DNA of 34,945 bases from Methylotenera_A sp046598525 (GCA_046598525.1 JBKJIJ010000010.1:1-34945); one strand, 5' to 3'. Positions 17,998-27,541 are shown, counted from the first letter of the stretch. A program made the numbers and translations. Notes: generated by a model from the sequence alone, not told the origin.

Positions 17998-18052
17998 CTT
18001 AAGCCTATGTTTTAGTTTTAAAAATTTTTACTTTTAAAACTTGCTTAACCAC

Positions 18053-21000
18053 TTATTTAAAACTAAACGTATGTAAAGCATCAACCGCGCTTTCTGTGCC
18101 TGTTTCGGCTTGCAGAGCCCAGCGCGGCGTTATCTTAAAGGTTAGCCTTGCCACATCTAACAAGCCGCTGACGCTTTTTTGATAACTTAAATACAGCCTA
18201 GAAGATAAGCGCTTTCCAAAAGTCAGCGATGCTGTTTCGGCATCGGCGCCGCCAAAACTCAATTCATCCAGCCCTGCCGCGCGCGCCAGTTTGGTTTGCA
18301 AGGGTAGCGAATTATTATCAGACAACACCACGCCAGCGGCCAATGAAAGCATAGCAAAATCATTTTTACCCGCTTGATTAGTGCCATGCCCCAGCAATAA
18401 CCAAGACAGCTTTTCAGTATCTGGCACGTTGGGTTCTGACACCAATTTAACCGCAGGATTTAAGCCATTACCAGTAATTTCAACCCCTGCATTCACGTTT
18501 TGCACGGCGCTAGTTGTGGTTTGGCTAAAGTTGCTGCCAGTCACTGCATCATTATTACTGGCGGTTTCGGCATTTCTTTTAATAAGGCTTTCGTTGTTAG
18601 AAGGCGCATTGCGCATGGCGCGAATATTCAAACTGGGGTTATCAATCGGCCCTGTAAACGCTATCACGCCGCGCGTAATATTTAGCGCTTGGCCATAGGC
18701 CGTATAAGTGCCTTTTTTAATGCGAATTGTGCCTTCGGTATGCGGCAGATATTGCGTTAAGCCCACTAGCGTTACCGCGCCGTAAAGCTCTGCATCTAAG
18801 CCGCGGCCGCGCAATGTAAAATCATCGCCTAAATCAATGCGCAGATTATTCAGTAATATTTTTAGCGCGTCTTCGTTCACAAACTCACTACGCCCTAGCA
18901 CCACCACATCATCGGCTAGCGTGGGCACATCATCATCCGGCAAGCCTACCAAGCCTTTTAGCACTTTAAAATCGCCCGAAATAGTCAAAAAATCATCGGC
19001 CAAAGTCGTTTTGCCTGCGCCGTTTAATATTAACAATCGATCCGCGCCAGAAAGTACGGTGAATTGTTCGGCAGACCAATTTAACGCAATATTTGGTTGC
19101 CTATTGACCATTTTTAATATGCCATCGGTGCGCACATAACCGTTGCCGCCTTTCCAAACGGCTTGTTTAATTTGCAGCACATCATTTTCAAAGCTGGCTT
19201 GTAGCGTGCCTTCTGTTAACGCAACTCCTTGTGAAGGCAAAGAAAATTGCCAGTTTTTACCAACGGAATTGCCTCGCAAATTGGGCTTTTGCAGCGTGCC
19301 ATCGGCGCTTAATGTCATGCTCAGCGCGCCATCCAACTGCGCATCGGCAATTGTTTCGGATAAGGGCAACCAAGCTAAAGTATTAAGCTGCGCATTGCTG
19401 TTGATTTTAAGCGGCGCGTTAGCCATTAATGCAAATCCAGATTCCACTTTGGTCAGCATTGTGGTCACATGTCCGTCAAAATGCCCCATCTGTTTGCCAT
19501 CTAATAACCATGTTAAATCGGCTTGATTATTCACAATTTTTAAATCGGCACTTAAGTTTTGCAAGCCAAGCGGCTTGGCTATACCAGCTGAATCGCTTAA
19601 GCTTAAATCGCCAGAATCCAGCTTAAACCACGCTTGGGCATTGGCCGATTCCACCGCGTTAATATTCCAATAGCCAGAAAAAACAGGGTTGCCTTTTAAC
19701 TTGGCAGGCAATGTAAACACACTGGGCGGAATATCATCTAAAGCCAGCTGGATAAGTTTGCCTTGGCTTACAAAACCTTTGTTGCCCGCTTGCAAATTAT
19801 CGATTTGTAAGCGGCCTTTTGTTAATTGCAACACAGCGCTTCCAAGCCTGATATCTTGCAGCGTAGCGCTCAATTTTGCAGGCGCTTGCAAGGTCACTGG
19901 CGTTTCGCCTTTTAATTGCAAGCGTTGAATAGCGCCCTGCCAAGTATCGGCAGTTAAGCCGCCTTGCAATAGCGTTTCAAATTGAAATGGCACGATTTTT
20001 TGTTGTGAATCGGCGGTTAATTTAAGTTGATGCGCGGCGCGCGTGCCTTGCAAAGTAAGCGCCGCATTTAATACAGGGGTTTGTGCCACTTTTAAGCCAT
20101 CGGCGTTAAATGTTGCGTCAACAACGCCATTAATATCAGCCGAAATTGTCGCCTGCCCGTCTAACTTTTCTAATCGAATTTTATTGGGCAATTGCAATTT
20201 TTGCGCAGCTACTGTTAAGCGTAACGCTAGGTTTTCAAAGGTGCCAGCCAATGAGCCGCTGGCATTAGCTTGACCTGAAAAATCGCGGCCAAATGCACTC
20301 ATTTGAGGTAAATCAGCTTGCCAATCTAATACGCTATCAGCCGCGCCTAAGCTGCCAGTAGCTTTAATGCTATTGCTGGCAATATTGGCATTAAAATCAA
20401 TGTCTTTAATCTGGCTACCAAACAGCGCAAAGTGGCCTGCAAGCGTTAAAGGCTGTTTGGCGTTATCGGTTTGCAAATAGCTATCTTTAGCTGATAATTG
20501 TACTTGCAAGTCACTTTGATTGATTAAACCGCCCTGCACATCCACATCAAAATTAAGTAAACCAGCGGGGTAGCCGCCCAACTTTTCAGGCTTTAAATTA
20601 CTAAATTGCGCACGCAATTTAAGAGGGTAATCATTGGCCAAACCTACTTCGCCATTAATTTGCATACCTGCCGCTATTAAATCGTTAGCGGCGGTTTGCA
20701 CTAGCGCTAGCTGATTGTTTTCTATCACTAAAATGGGATTAAGCTCAAATTTTAGGCTATTTAAATCGCCTGCAAGTTGCGTTTTAACGTCATAAGGCAA
20801 GCTGCCATTTTGGCTTGCTTGTTTGATACTAGCCTCACCCGTTAACGCAAATGGGCGCTTATTTTGCATAGTCAGTTGTGCTTGCGCTTGGCCAATAGGC
20901 GTGGCGGCGCGCAAATAATTAAGCTGAATCGTTTTGCTATCGGCTTTTAAATCAAATTGAACATTGTTTAGCGTATAGGTTTCGCTTGGCGTCACAACTA

Positions 21001-21346
21001 CCAGCTCTACCACTTCTGCCTGCTGAATTTGCACAGGAAAAGGCAAATTAATACGCTCTGGCAAGCCTGATTTATCGGCTTTCTTTTCAGTATCGCGCAA
21101 GGTAATGACCAAACGTTTGGCGCGCATTTTTTCCACTAGCAAGCTACTGTCAAATGGCGATAACTGCCAGCGCGATTCTAGCTTGCTTAATTTTAGGTGG
21201 ATATTGTCCACATCGTAATCCAGCGTATCTAAATTAGAGCTGCCATGAATCGTCATTTCGCCTTGCGCTGGCGTAAACATTAGCAAGGCAACGCTTAACA
21301 AAGCGGCTTTAATAAAATGCCAGCGCTGTTTGCTAATTAAACTCAA
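18053..21346 (-). CDS. tamB: Translocation and assembly module protein TamB
   Basis: A 1097-residue inner-membrane-anchored periplasmic protein of the AsmA-like/TamB family. With TamA it spans the periplasm and is linked to autotransporter assembly and phospholipid movement to the outer membrane. A signal anchor is at residues ~12-28. The middle is a long repetitive beta-rich region, and the C-terminus carries the conserved DUF490 domain (for example LSWLLLGHG, LTFGKRLSSRLYLSYQKS) ending in an aromatic beta-strand HTFSFK. The start is TTG at 21346, overlapping the tamA stop as TTGA. It is somewhat shorter than E. coli TamB (about 1259 residues). Confidence 0.93.
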   Translation of the reverse strand: MSLISKQRWHFIKAALLSVALLMFTPAQGEMTIHGSSNLDTLDYDVDNIHLKLSKLESRWQLSPFDSSLLVEKMRAKRLVITLRDTEKKADKSGLPERINLPFPVQIQQAEVVELVVVTPSETYTLNNVQFDLKADSKTIQLNYLRAATPIGQAQAQLTMQNKRPFALTGEASIKQASQNGSLPYDVKTQLAGDLNSLKFELNPILVIENNQLALVQTAANDLIAAGMQINGEVGLANDYPLKLRAQFSNLKPEKLGGYPAGLLNFDVDVQGGLINQSDLQVQLSAKDSYLQTDNAKQPLTLAGHFALFGSQIKDIDFNANIASNSIKATGSLGAADSVLDWQADLPQMSAFGRDFSGQANASGSLAGTFENLALRLTVAAQKLQLPNKIRLEKLDGQATISADINGVVDATFNADGLKVAQTPVLNAALTLQGTRAAHQLKLTADSQQKIVPFQFETLLQGGLTADTWQGAIQRLQLKGETPVTLQAPAKLSATLQDIRLGSAVLQLTKGRLQIDNLQAGNKGFVSQGKLIQLALDDIPPSVFTLPAKLKGNPVFSGYWNINAVESANAQAWFKLDSGDLSLSDSAGIAKPLGLQNLSADLKIVNNQADLTWLLDGKQMGHFDGHVTTMLTKVESGFALMANAPLKINSNAQLNTLAWLPLSETIADAQLDGALSMTLSADGTLQKPNLRGNSVGKNWQFSLPSQGVALTEGTLQASFENDVLQIKQAVWKGGNGYVRTDGILKMVNRQPNIALNWSAEQFTVLSGADRLLILNGAGKTTLADDFLTISGDFKVLKGLVGLPDDDVPTLADDVVVLGRSEFVNEDALKILLNNLRIDLGDDFTLRGRGLDAELYGAVTLVGLTQYLPHTEGTIRIKKGTYTAYGQALNITRGVIAFTGPIDNPSLNIRAMRNAPSNNESLIKRNAETASNNDAVTGSNFSQTTTSAVQNVNAGVEITGNGLNPAVKLVSEPNVPDTEKLSWLLLGHGTNQAGKNDFAMLSLAAGVVLSDNNSLPLQTKLARAAGLDELSFGGADAETASLTFGKRLSSRLYLSYQKSVSGLLDVARLTFKITPRWALQAETGTESAVDALHTFSFK

Positions 21347-23190
21347 AACGCTACGCCTAAATTAAAATGCAAACGATATTCGCCTGTTGCTTCACCATAG
21401 GCAATATCGCCGCCAATCGCGCCAATTGGACTGCGCCAGCGCGCGCCTAATCCGTAGCCATAAACCGGTTTTAAATCCTGCAAACTATTGGCTGCATTGC
21501 CCACATCCACAAATAGCGCCGCGCCCCATTGCTGAGTCAACCATTGAATCACCTCAACGCTGCCAGTTGCCAAATAACGCCCGCCCACGGTGGCATCGCC
21601 TTCGCGCACACCCAAACTTTCAAATGCATAACCGCGTATTGATTGATCACCGCCTGCGCGGAATAAAAAGGCGGCAGGGGCGCTATTTTTACCACTTACC
21701 GCGCCTATTTCGGCTCTGGCGATTAACTGTGTGGATTTGGTGATTGGATAATAGCCCTGCACTTTGGCATAACTTTGCAAAAAGCGGCCGCTAGAAAGCT
21801 GCTCAATTGGCGCCACTGCAAATTGCGTATTAAACAAATAACCCAGCGTGGGGTTGCGATCATTATCGGTGCGGCGCAAGGTAATGCCATACGATAAAGT
21901 TGCCACACTTTTGGTGGCCGATGGCGCGCTATCTAACTCTTGATGCTCAACCAAATAAGCTGCGCCAATCGTTTGTTCTGTTCTGCGCGGGCCCCAACTT
22001 CTATTAATGCCGGTTTGGCCAGATGTGGTCAATTGGCCTTCAATTATTCGGCGCTCTAACCCTGCATTAAAGCTATCGCGATAACCATCACTATCGGTTG
22101 GCAGACGCACCAACGCACTTAGTGATTGCGCGCGCTGCTCTGGTTTTAAGCTGCTGGTTAAACGCCAGCCGCGATTAAACAAATTAAGGTCATCATAAGT
22201 AAGCTGTGCCCGCGCGCCAGTGTTGGTGCTGTAACCTGCGCCCAAACCCATTTTTACAGATGGATTTTCTTGCACCACCACCCTAACTGGCACCACATCA
22301 TTCACCGCCGTTGCTGTGCTGGCAGTTACTTCTACACCTTGAAAATAACCGCTTTCTTCTAAACGCGTTTGCAAGGTTTGCAGCCTGGTTTGGCTATAAG
22401 TGGTGCCCGGTTTAATGCGATTTAAATCTTGAATAATGCTGACAGGGTAGCGATTTAGGCCTTCTACTGTTAATTCGCCAAAGGTAAAGCTTTGGCCGCT
22501 ATCCACTTCTATGCTGATAGCTACCGTATTTAGCGCAGGGTTCACCTCTGCTTTGCTGGCTTTAATGCTGGCGTTTGGGTAGCGCTCTACCAATAAATTA
22601 ATCAGCAATCGGCGCTTGGCTTGATTCCAATCGGATTGTTTAAAAACAGCACCGGTTTGCAATAACCAGTTTTGCTTTAAGCTTGCAATGGTGGCGGTTC
22701 TGGCGCTTAAGTTGGCTGCATCTTGCTGCAAAATAGCGCCGCTAAAGCTTAAATCCACCATGCTTACTAAAGTGGGTTTGCCTGCATTGATCAAAAATTT
22801 GGCTTGCGAAACGCCAGAAATAGTATCAATTGAGGCGTTAATTTCAGGTGAAAAGTAGCCTTCTGTAGCCAGCAAATCGGCAATGGCTTGCGGTGCGGCC
22901 TGATACAGCCGCAACCACTCGGCAGGCGACATGCGCGCGTTATCGCGCCATTTCACAATATCCAAATGTTTATTCAGTAAATCCGCTAACAGCGCCGCTT
23001 CATCATTTGTTTGCAGTTGGTCCGCTTGCAAATTTGGCAGTACCAAAATTTCTACTTGATAATTGGTTTCTGCCGCTTGTAAAGGCAAAGCAAACAAGCC
23101 AACCCATAAGCAACTCAGCAACAAAAACAGGGCGCGATGAAGGTTATGGTAGCGCAGAAAGCAATGGCAACGCAGAAATTTAGGTAGCAT
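21343..23190 (-). CDS. tamA: Outer membrane translocation module protein TamA
   Basis: A 615-residue Omp85-family outer membrane protein. A signal peptide ends near residue 40 (LFALPLQA-A). POTRA domains occupy about residues 45-300, and a 16-strand beta-barrel follows with the hallmark IRGY motif (QSIRGYAFESLG) in lid loop 6. The last residue is Phe, as required for Bam-dependent insertion. It is translated from an ATG inside the 3' end of recJ (11-base overlap) and overlaps tamB by 4 bases, so recJ-tamA-tamB form one tight unit. The adjacency of tamB supports TamA over BamA. Confidence 0.93.
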   Translation of the reverse strand: MLPKFLRCHCFLRYHNLHRALFLLLSCLWVGLFALPLQAAETNYQVEILVLPNLQADQLQTNDEAALLADLLNKHLDIVKWRDNARMSPAEWLRLYQAAPQAIADLLATEGYFSPEINASIDTISGVSQAKFLINAGKPTLVSMVDLSFSGAILQQDAANLSARTATIASLKQNWLLQTGAVFKQSDWNQAKRRLLINLLVERYPNASIKASKAEVNPALNTVAISIEVDSGQSFTFGELTVEGLNRYPVSIIQDLNRIKPGTTYSQTRLQTLQTRLEESGYFQGVEVTASTATAVNDVVPVRVVVQENPSVKMGLGAGYSTNTGARAQLTYDDLNLFNRGWRLTSSLKPEQRAQSLSALVRLPTDSDGYRDSFNAGLERRIIEGQLTTSGQTGINRSWGPRRTEQTIGAAYLVEHQELDSAPSATKSVATLSYGITLRRTDNDRNPTLGYLFNTQFAVAPIEQLSSGRFLQSYAKVQGYYPITKSTQLIARAEIGAVSGKNSAPAAFLFRAGGDQSIRGYAFESLGVREGDATVGGRYLATGSVEVIQWLTQQWGAALFVDVGNAANSLQDLKPVYGYGLGARWRSPIGAIGGDIAYGEATGEYRLHFNLGVAF

Positions 23191-24880
23191 ACTTTAATTG
23201 CAGTTGCACGGTTTGCAAGCCTTTGTATTCATTGGCTTCTAGCGTGTAGGTGGCCGAAATGTAATCAGGCAAAAATTCGTGCCGATTAAAATAAATCGCA
23301 TCAAAGCGCTTTTGGTCTTTTTCAAGTATCAATTTAAGGTGTTTTTCGCCCACAACACGCTGATTAATCACCTGAAAATCATCAAAAAACAATGGCTGGT
23401 TAAAACCCTGCCCCCACACTTGCTTGGCTAACAATTGCGCTGTTTGCAGGCTTACTTCATGGCTTTGCAAGCCGCCATCGGTTTCAATCACCGCTTGCAA
23501 ATCGGCCTCAGTAATCAAGCTTCTAACCACCGCTTCAAACGCCGTTTCAAACGCTAAAAAGTCGGCTGGTTTAATAGTTAAGCCAGCCGCCATGGCATGG
23601 CCGCCAAATTTAACAATCAAATTAGGATGCCGTTTGGTGACTAAATCTAGCGCATCACGCAGATGTAAGCTACTAATAGAGCGGCCAGAACCTTTAAGCA
23701 AACCATCGCTGCCTTCTGCAAAGACAATGGCTGGGCGGTGATAACGTTCTTTTAAACGCGAAGCTAAAATACCAATTACGCCTTGATGCCAATCGGCATT
23801 AAATAAGCTGATGCTAAATTGGGTATCAACGGCAATGTCTTCTAAAATCGCCAATGCGCTATCTTGCATATCGGCCTCAATATTGCGGCGTTCCATATTT
23901 AGCTCATGCAGCGTTTGCGCTTTTTGTGCCGCATCCGCAGCATCTTCCGCCAACAAACAGGCAATACCCAACCGCATATCATCCAACCTGCCAGCTGCAT
24001 TTAGCCTTGGCCCAACATAAAAACCTAAATCTTGCGCCGATGTTTTGGTTGGCTCGCGCCCTGCTACTTGCAACAAAGCGGTAATGCCTGCGGCACAAGC
24101 GCCAGCACGGATACGGCGCAAACCTTGCTCTACCAGAATGCGGTTATTGGCGTCTAATTTGACTAAATCCGCCACTGTACCCAGTGCGACCAAATCTAAT
24201 AAAACACTTAAATTTGGCTCTGGCTGATTGTCAAAAATGCCGCGCTTGCGCAACTCGGCGCGCAAGGCTAAAAGCACATAAAACATCACGCCAACGCCGG
24301 CTAGATTTTTGCTTTTAAAACTGCAACCATGCTGATTGGGATTAACAATACAAGCGGCTTGCGGCGTAATATCACCAGGTAAATGGTGATCGGTAATCAG
24401 TACTTGCATGCCTAATTGATTAGCCGCCAATACACCATCGTAACTGGCGATGCCGTTATCAACCGTGACTAGAATATCTGGCGATAAAGTAGCAGCGAGT
24501 GCGACGATTTCTGGCGTTAAGCCGTAGCCATATTCAAAGCGATTTGGCACTAAAAAATCAATCTCACTAGCCGAATTTAATACTTGCGCAAACAGGCGTA
24601 AGCCCTTAACCGCCACCGCGGTGGCCGTTGCACCATCGGCATCGTAATCGCCTATGACTAATATTTTTTTATTGGCAAGCATGGCATCAGCCAATAAAAA
24701 CGCCATTTGCGTGTTATTGGTGAGTTGTTCTGGCGGAATAATGTGCGCTAATGTGGTTTCTAATTCGCTGGGCAGCTCAACCCCGCGCGCCGCATATAGC
24801 CGCGCTAACAAAGGATTTTCGCCCGCTGAAATCAGCGTATCGACGACTGTTTGATTGAAATTTCGTGATTTGATTTGCAT
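23180..24880 (-). CDS. recJ: Single-stranded-DNA-specific exonuclease RecJ
   Basis: A 566-residue 5'-3' ssDNA exonuclease of the DHH phosphoesterase superfamily, acting in recombination and mismatch repair. Metal-binding motifs are visible: IGDYDADGATA (Asp78, Asp80, Asp82), TVDNG (Asp141) and the DHH triad Asp164-His165-His166 in ITDHHLPGD. The C-terminal DHHA1 region contains KFGGHAMAAGLTI. Length is close to the E. coli enzyme (577). It follows an RpfE-like gene by 29 bases and overlaps tamA. Confidence 0.96.
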   Translation of the reverse strand: MQIKSRNFNQTVVDTLISAGENPLLARLYAARGVELPSELETTLAHIIPPEQLTNNTQMAFLLADAMLANKKILVIGDYDADGATATAVAVKGLRLFAQVLNSASEIDFLVPNRFEYGYGLTPEIVALAATLSPDILVTVDNGIASYDGVLAANQLGMQVLITDHHLPGDITPQAACIVNPNQHGCSFKSKNLAGVGVMFYVLLALRAELRKRGIFDNQPEPNLSVLLDLVALGTVADLVKLDANNRILVEQGLRRIRAGACAAGITALLQVAGREPTKTSAQDLGFYVGPRLNAAGRLDDMRLGIACLLAEDAADAAQKAQTLHELNMERRNIEADMQDSALAILEDIAVDTQFSISLFNADWHQGVIGILASRLKERYHRPAIVFAEGSDGLLKGSGRSISSLHLRDALDLVTKRHPNLIVKFGGHAMAAGLTIKPADFLAFETAFEAVVRSLITEADLQAVIETDGGLQSHEVSLQTAQLLAKQVWGQGFNQPLFFDDFQVINQRVVGEKHLKLILEKDQKRFDAIYFNRHEFLPDYISATYTLEANEYKGLQTVQLQLKYAT

Positions 24881-24909
24881 ATTATTTATTAACTATTAAG
24901 ACTAATTAA

Positions 24910-25407
24910 CTAAAGTTGTCCGCCGCCATAACACCAAATGCTATTCACAATTGGTAAACGCTTTTTTTCACGCGCCGTATTTACAGGGTGCTCAAACAGC
25001 AACATTTGCAGCTCATTTTGAAAACTGGCCCAAGCAGCCGCACCTTTGCCTGTGGGCAAAAAGGCGTTTATGTCATGGTTAATAGCTTTTTGTGGATGAA
25101 CAGTTTCAATGTCTGGGCTTTGCGCTAAACGCAAAAACCATTGTTGCTGATGCCAAAAAAACTGCATGCCATCGGCGGCAAAATGCGTGTTCAAAGTGCG
25201 CGTTAATGCTTCGGCCTCTTCTAAATCTAAAGCCAAAGGCACTGGCCCGGCCAAACTAAAACTATCGCGCTGCAACACCAAATGCACAGGCGCGGCATAT
25301 AGCCAATAAGCGTTATCAGGCGCATTACCGGCTTGCTGCCAAGCCAGCGCGGCATGCGGCAATGCGGGTTGGAATATTTTTTTAAGGAATGCAAACATGC
25401 TAAGCAT
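24910..25407 (-). CDS. RpfE-like protein, apparently half-length
   Basis: A 165-residue cytoplasmic protein without membrane segments. Features resemble the N-terminal half of the RpfE-like family: WLYAAPVHLVLQRDS, LNTHFAADGMQFFW, QMLLFEHPVNTAREKK and the closing LPIVNSIWCYGGGQL. RpfE-type proteins, as I recall them, carry the equivalent N-S-L-W-x-W-G-G-G motif in mid-protein and continue for well over 100 residues; here the stop follows almost at once. The position directly before recJ fits RpfE in other proteobacteria. No catalytic residues can be named. It may be a shortened natural form or a truncated gene. ATG at 25407; a second at residue 4. Confidence 0.6.
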   Translation of the reverse strand: MLSMFAFLKKIFQPALPHAALAWQQAGNAPDNAYWLYAAPVHLVLQRDSFSLAGPVPLALDLEEAEALTRTLNTHFAADGMQFFWHQQQWFLRLAQSPDIETVHPQKAINHDINAFLPTGKGAAAWASFQNELQMLLFEHPVNTAREKKRLPIVNSIWCYGGGQL

Positions 25408-25493
25408 TTTAACACCGCATTGTTTATTACCTTGGTTTATGACTTTTTATTTAGCTTTTGCTTAAATATTTGCTTTACTAATCTATTGCGCAT

Positions 25494-25528
25494 AAAAAAA
25501 GCCGTATCGTTTATACCGATACGGCTTT
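25494..25528 (-). terminator. Intrinsic terminator after glycine-zipper gene
   Basis: A 12-bp stem AAAGCCGTATCG (25498-25509) pairs with CGATACGGCTTT (25517-25528) around a 7-base loop. On the minus strand it is followed by seven T residues (complement of 25494-25500). It ends the transcript of the gene at 25543-26196 and insulates the RpfE-like/recJ unit. Confidence 0.88.
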
Positions 25529-25542
25529 AACACTAAATTAAA

Positions 25543-26196
25543 TTACCAATATTGACGATCTTTATTTTTGCGGTGGCCATAAGCATTACCACGGCCGCGC
25601 TTATCATTTCTATCGTTATCCCATCTATCATCGTCACGGCCATTACCCCAGCCTGCTGGTTGATAATTCACATTTGAAATATAGCCGCCAGACCTTACCA
25701 CCACTTGCACAGGCAAGTAACGGCCTGGATCTCTGTCCGTCACGGTTGAATATTGGCGGCCATTGTATTCATAGTTCACCAAATAACCAGCATTGATATT
25801 TTGCCAATTATCCACCGTTACACAACGCTCTACTGGGCGGCTTTCTACTCGCTCACGGCCATACACTTGGCGATTATTATCCACTCGGTCGCCAATAATG
25901 GCACCAACGCCAGCGCCAACTGCTGCTGCGGCTACACGGCCACTGCCGCGACCAACGCTGTTACCCAATAAACCACCAGCAACGCCACCAATAATGGCAC
26001 CGCCTAATGAGCGCTGTGGCGCTTCATAATAACGCTCATTTACGTATTCAGTACGGCATTCTTGGCGCGGGCTGTTCACACGCTCAACTTGTGGGTTAAC
26101 CGAAATGACCCGTGCGCGATCTTCATAATCATCATTCGCCAAAGTTGGCATTGAAACCGTTGCCGCAATTAAACCCAATAATAATGTTTGACGCAT
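25543..26196 (-). CDS. Exported glycine-zipper 2TM domain protein
   Basis: A 217-residue envelope protein of the glycine-zipper/17-kDa surface antigen type. A signal peptide covers residues 1-20 (ends MPTLA-ND). A glycine zipper with GGAIIGGVAGGLLGNSVGRG and GAGVGAIIGDRV spans about 64-103 and should form a membrane-inserted hairpin. Two cysteines (47 and 125) flank it and could pair. The C-terminus is rich in Asp, Arg, Gly and Asn. I start at the ATG at 26196, which has AGGAG seven bases upstream, and not at the in-frame ATG at 26226, which would bury the signal peptide. Such proteins are often stress-linked, but the function is unknown. Confidence 0.85.
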   Translation of the reverse strand: MRQTLLLGLIAATVSMPTLANDDYEDRARVISVNPQVERVNSPRQECRTEYVNERYYEAPQRSLGGAIIGGVAGGLLGNSVGRGSGRVAAAAVGAGVGAIIGDRVDNNRQVYGRERVESRPVERCVTVDNWQNINAGYLVNYEYNGRQYSTVTDRDPGRYLPVQVVVRSGGYISNVNYQPAGWGNGRDDDRWDNDRNDKRGRGNAYGHRKNKDRQYW

Positions 26197-26334
26197 TTTA
26201 AATCTCCTGTTTGGTCTCTGCATCATTTAAAGCTGTGCAGATGATTACTCAAACGACTTAAAACCGCGTTTGCCGACCGCGATTTGTTAATAACTTGTAA
26301 CTAATGATTTTACGTAGCTTGGCCATTTTTAACT

Positions 26335-26354
26335 ATTTGTCAGCAATGACAATT
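26335..26354. promoter_or_regulatory. Inverted repeat TTGTCA-N4-TGACAA
   Basis: Perfect 6-base arms with a 4-base spacer GCAA (26337-26352), extended to 7 of 8 pairs at 26335-26354. It lies in the 268-base intergenic region between the divergent glycine-zipper and pentapeptide genes, about 110 bases before the latter. It has the look of a dimeric regulator site. A -10-like TATAGT is at 26414-26419, without a clear -35. Confidence 0.35.
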
Positions 26355-26464
26355 AATTGCGACCAATTAAAGGTGAATGTAACTTCAGTCACTGTAGATA
26401 AAAAATAGACGCCTATAGTTAGGTTACCGCTACAAAAGTGCACTATTAAAAAGAGGGGTTTAAG

Positions 26465-27532
26465 ATGAAAAACGTTAGATTAGCTTTAACAAGCGCCGCA
26501 TTAATATTGGCCAACGTAGCATTAGCGGGCGAATTTGCCGACCATTGTACTAATGAATTATCTGGTGGTTTATCGAAAGGCGCATTACACAAGACCAATT
26601 GCGCGATTAACGAACTTTATAAGGGCAAAACCTATTGCTTTAGTAATGAAGGCGCGCGCGATTCATTTTTGTTTGACCAAGATGGCATGATAGAAAAGGC
26701 GGCTACGTTTTACGCGGCCAATAAAGAAATCCCTCGCGATAAAATCACGCAAGAAAGCGCCATGCAACAAATCAACAGTAAAACCTGCGATTTAAGCAAT
26801 AAAGATGCAGGCTACTTAATTTTTAATGGCTTGGATTTAAGCCATTGCAATATGCAAAATGTTAGCTTTTTTGGCGCAGAGCTTAAAGGCGCGAAACTGA
26901 CTGGTGCTAATCTAAAAGGTGCTTATTTAAACTTAGCACGTTTAGAAAATGCCGATTTTAGCCATGCGGATTTAAGCAACGCCACCATATTCCAAGCCAT
27001 TTTCGATAAAACTAACTTTAAAGGCGCTAACCTGAGCAACGCGCGCATGATTGGTACATTGGGCAAGGTAGATATGAGCGGCGCCAACATTAGTAAAGGC
27101 CGCTTTGGCTTAGATGTTGGCAATCAGCCCATGGGGCAGATGAAATTTGACTCAATTGGCGGCAATTTTGCAGGCGCTAACTTTGAAAATGCCGATTTAA
27201 ATATTGCGGCCTTTAGCTTTGCCGACTTAAGCAATGCCAATTTACGCGGCGCCAATTTATACCGCGCCGATTTAGTAAAAGCCAATTTAACCGGCGCCGA
27301 TTTAACTGGCGCTAATTTAACCGACGCCGATGTAGACGACGCCATTTTTAAAGATGTAAAAGGCTTAAATACAGTTAAAGGCTTTAATACCGTAAAAGGT
27401 AAATGTAGCGATTGCAATGTGATGGCAAAAAGCAATGAAAGCAACAGTATGGCAGAGGCTGATGAGCCAGTAAGTATGGCGGCAGCCAAACAAGCGGCGG
27501 CTTGTAGAATGCACGCAGTGCCAGCCCATTAA
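26465..27532 (+). CDS. Exported pentapeptide-repeat protein with YHS-like N-terminal segment
   Basis: A 355-residue protein preceded by a strong GAGGGG ribosome site. A signal peptide covers residues 1-21 (ANVALA-GE). Residues ~48-90 contain a YHS-like pattern (KGKTYCFSNEGARDSF, then a helix-like stretch); YHS modules often bind metals through Cys. Two blocks of A(D/N)LxxA pentapeptide repeats follow, about 121-200 and 231-297, predicted to form a right-handed quadrilateral beta-helix. The C-terminus has a small duplication (GLNTVKGFNTVKGK), a CSDC motif (Cys314, Cys317) and a final CRMH. Eight cysteines remain after the signal peptide. The function is unknown; a periplasmic metal- or redox-linked role is inference. 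Confidence 0.8.
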   Translation: MKNVRLALTSAALILANVALAGEFADHCTNELSGGLSKGALHKTNCAINELYKGKTYCFSNEGARDSFLFDQDGMIEKAATFYAANKEIPRDKITQESAMQQINSKTCDLSNKDAGYLIFNGLDLSHCNMQNVSFFGAELKGAKLTGANLKGAYLNLARLENADFSHADLSNATIFQAIFDKTNFKGANLSNARMIGTLGKVDMSGANISKGRFGLDVGNQPMGQMKFDSIGGNFAGANFENADLNIAAFSFADLSNANLRGANLYRADLVKANLTGADLTGANLTDADVDDAIFKDVKGLNTVKGFNTVKGKCSDCNVMAKSNESNSMAEADEPVSMAAAKQAAACRMHAVPAH

Positions 27533-27541
27533 TCCACTATT

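Noticed and set aside
18015..18040. GTTTTAAAA / TTTTAAAAC hairpin after tamB as a terminator
   Set aside because: The stem is almost only A/T and in very AT-rich sequence; there is no GC core, so it is not convincing.
26923..27489. Minus-strand ORFs opposite the pentapeptide gene
   Set aside because: Their repetitive Leu/Ala/Lys composition is the mirror of the pentapeptide codons, not independent coding.
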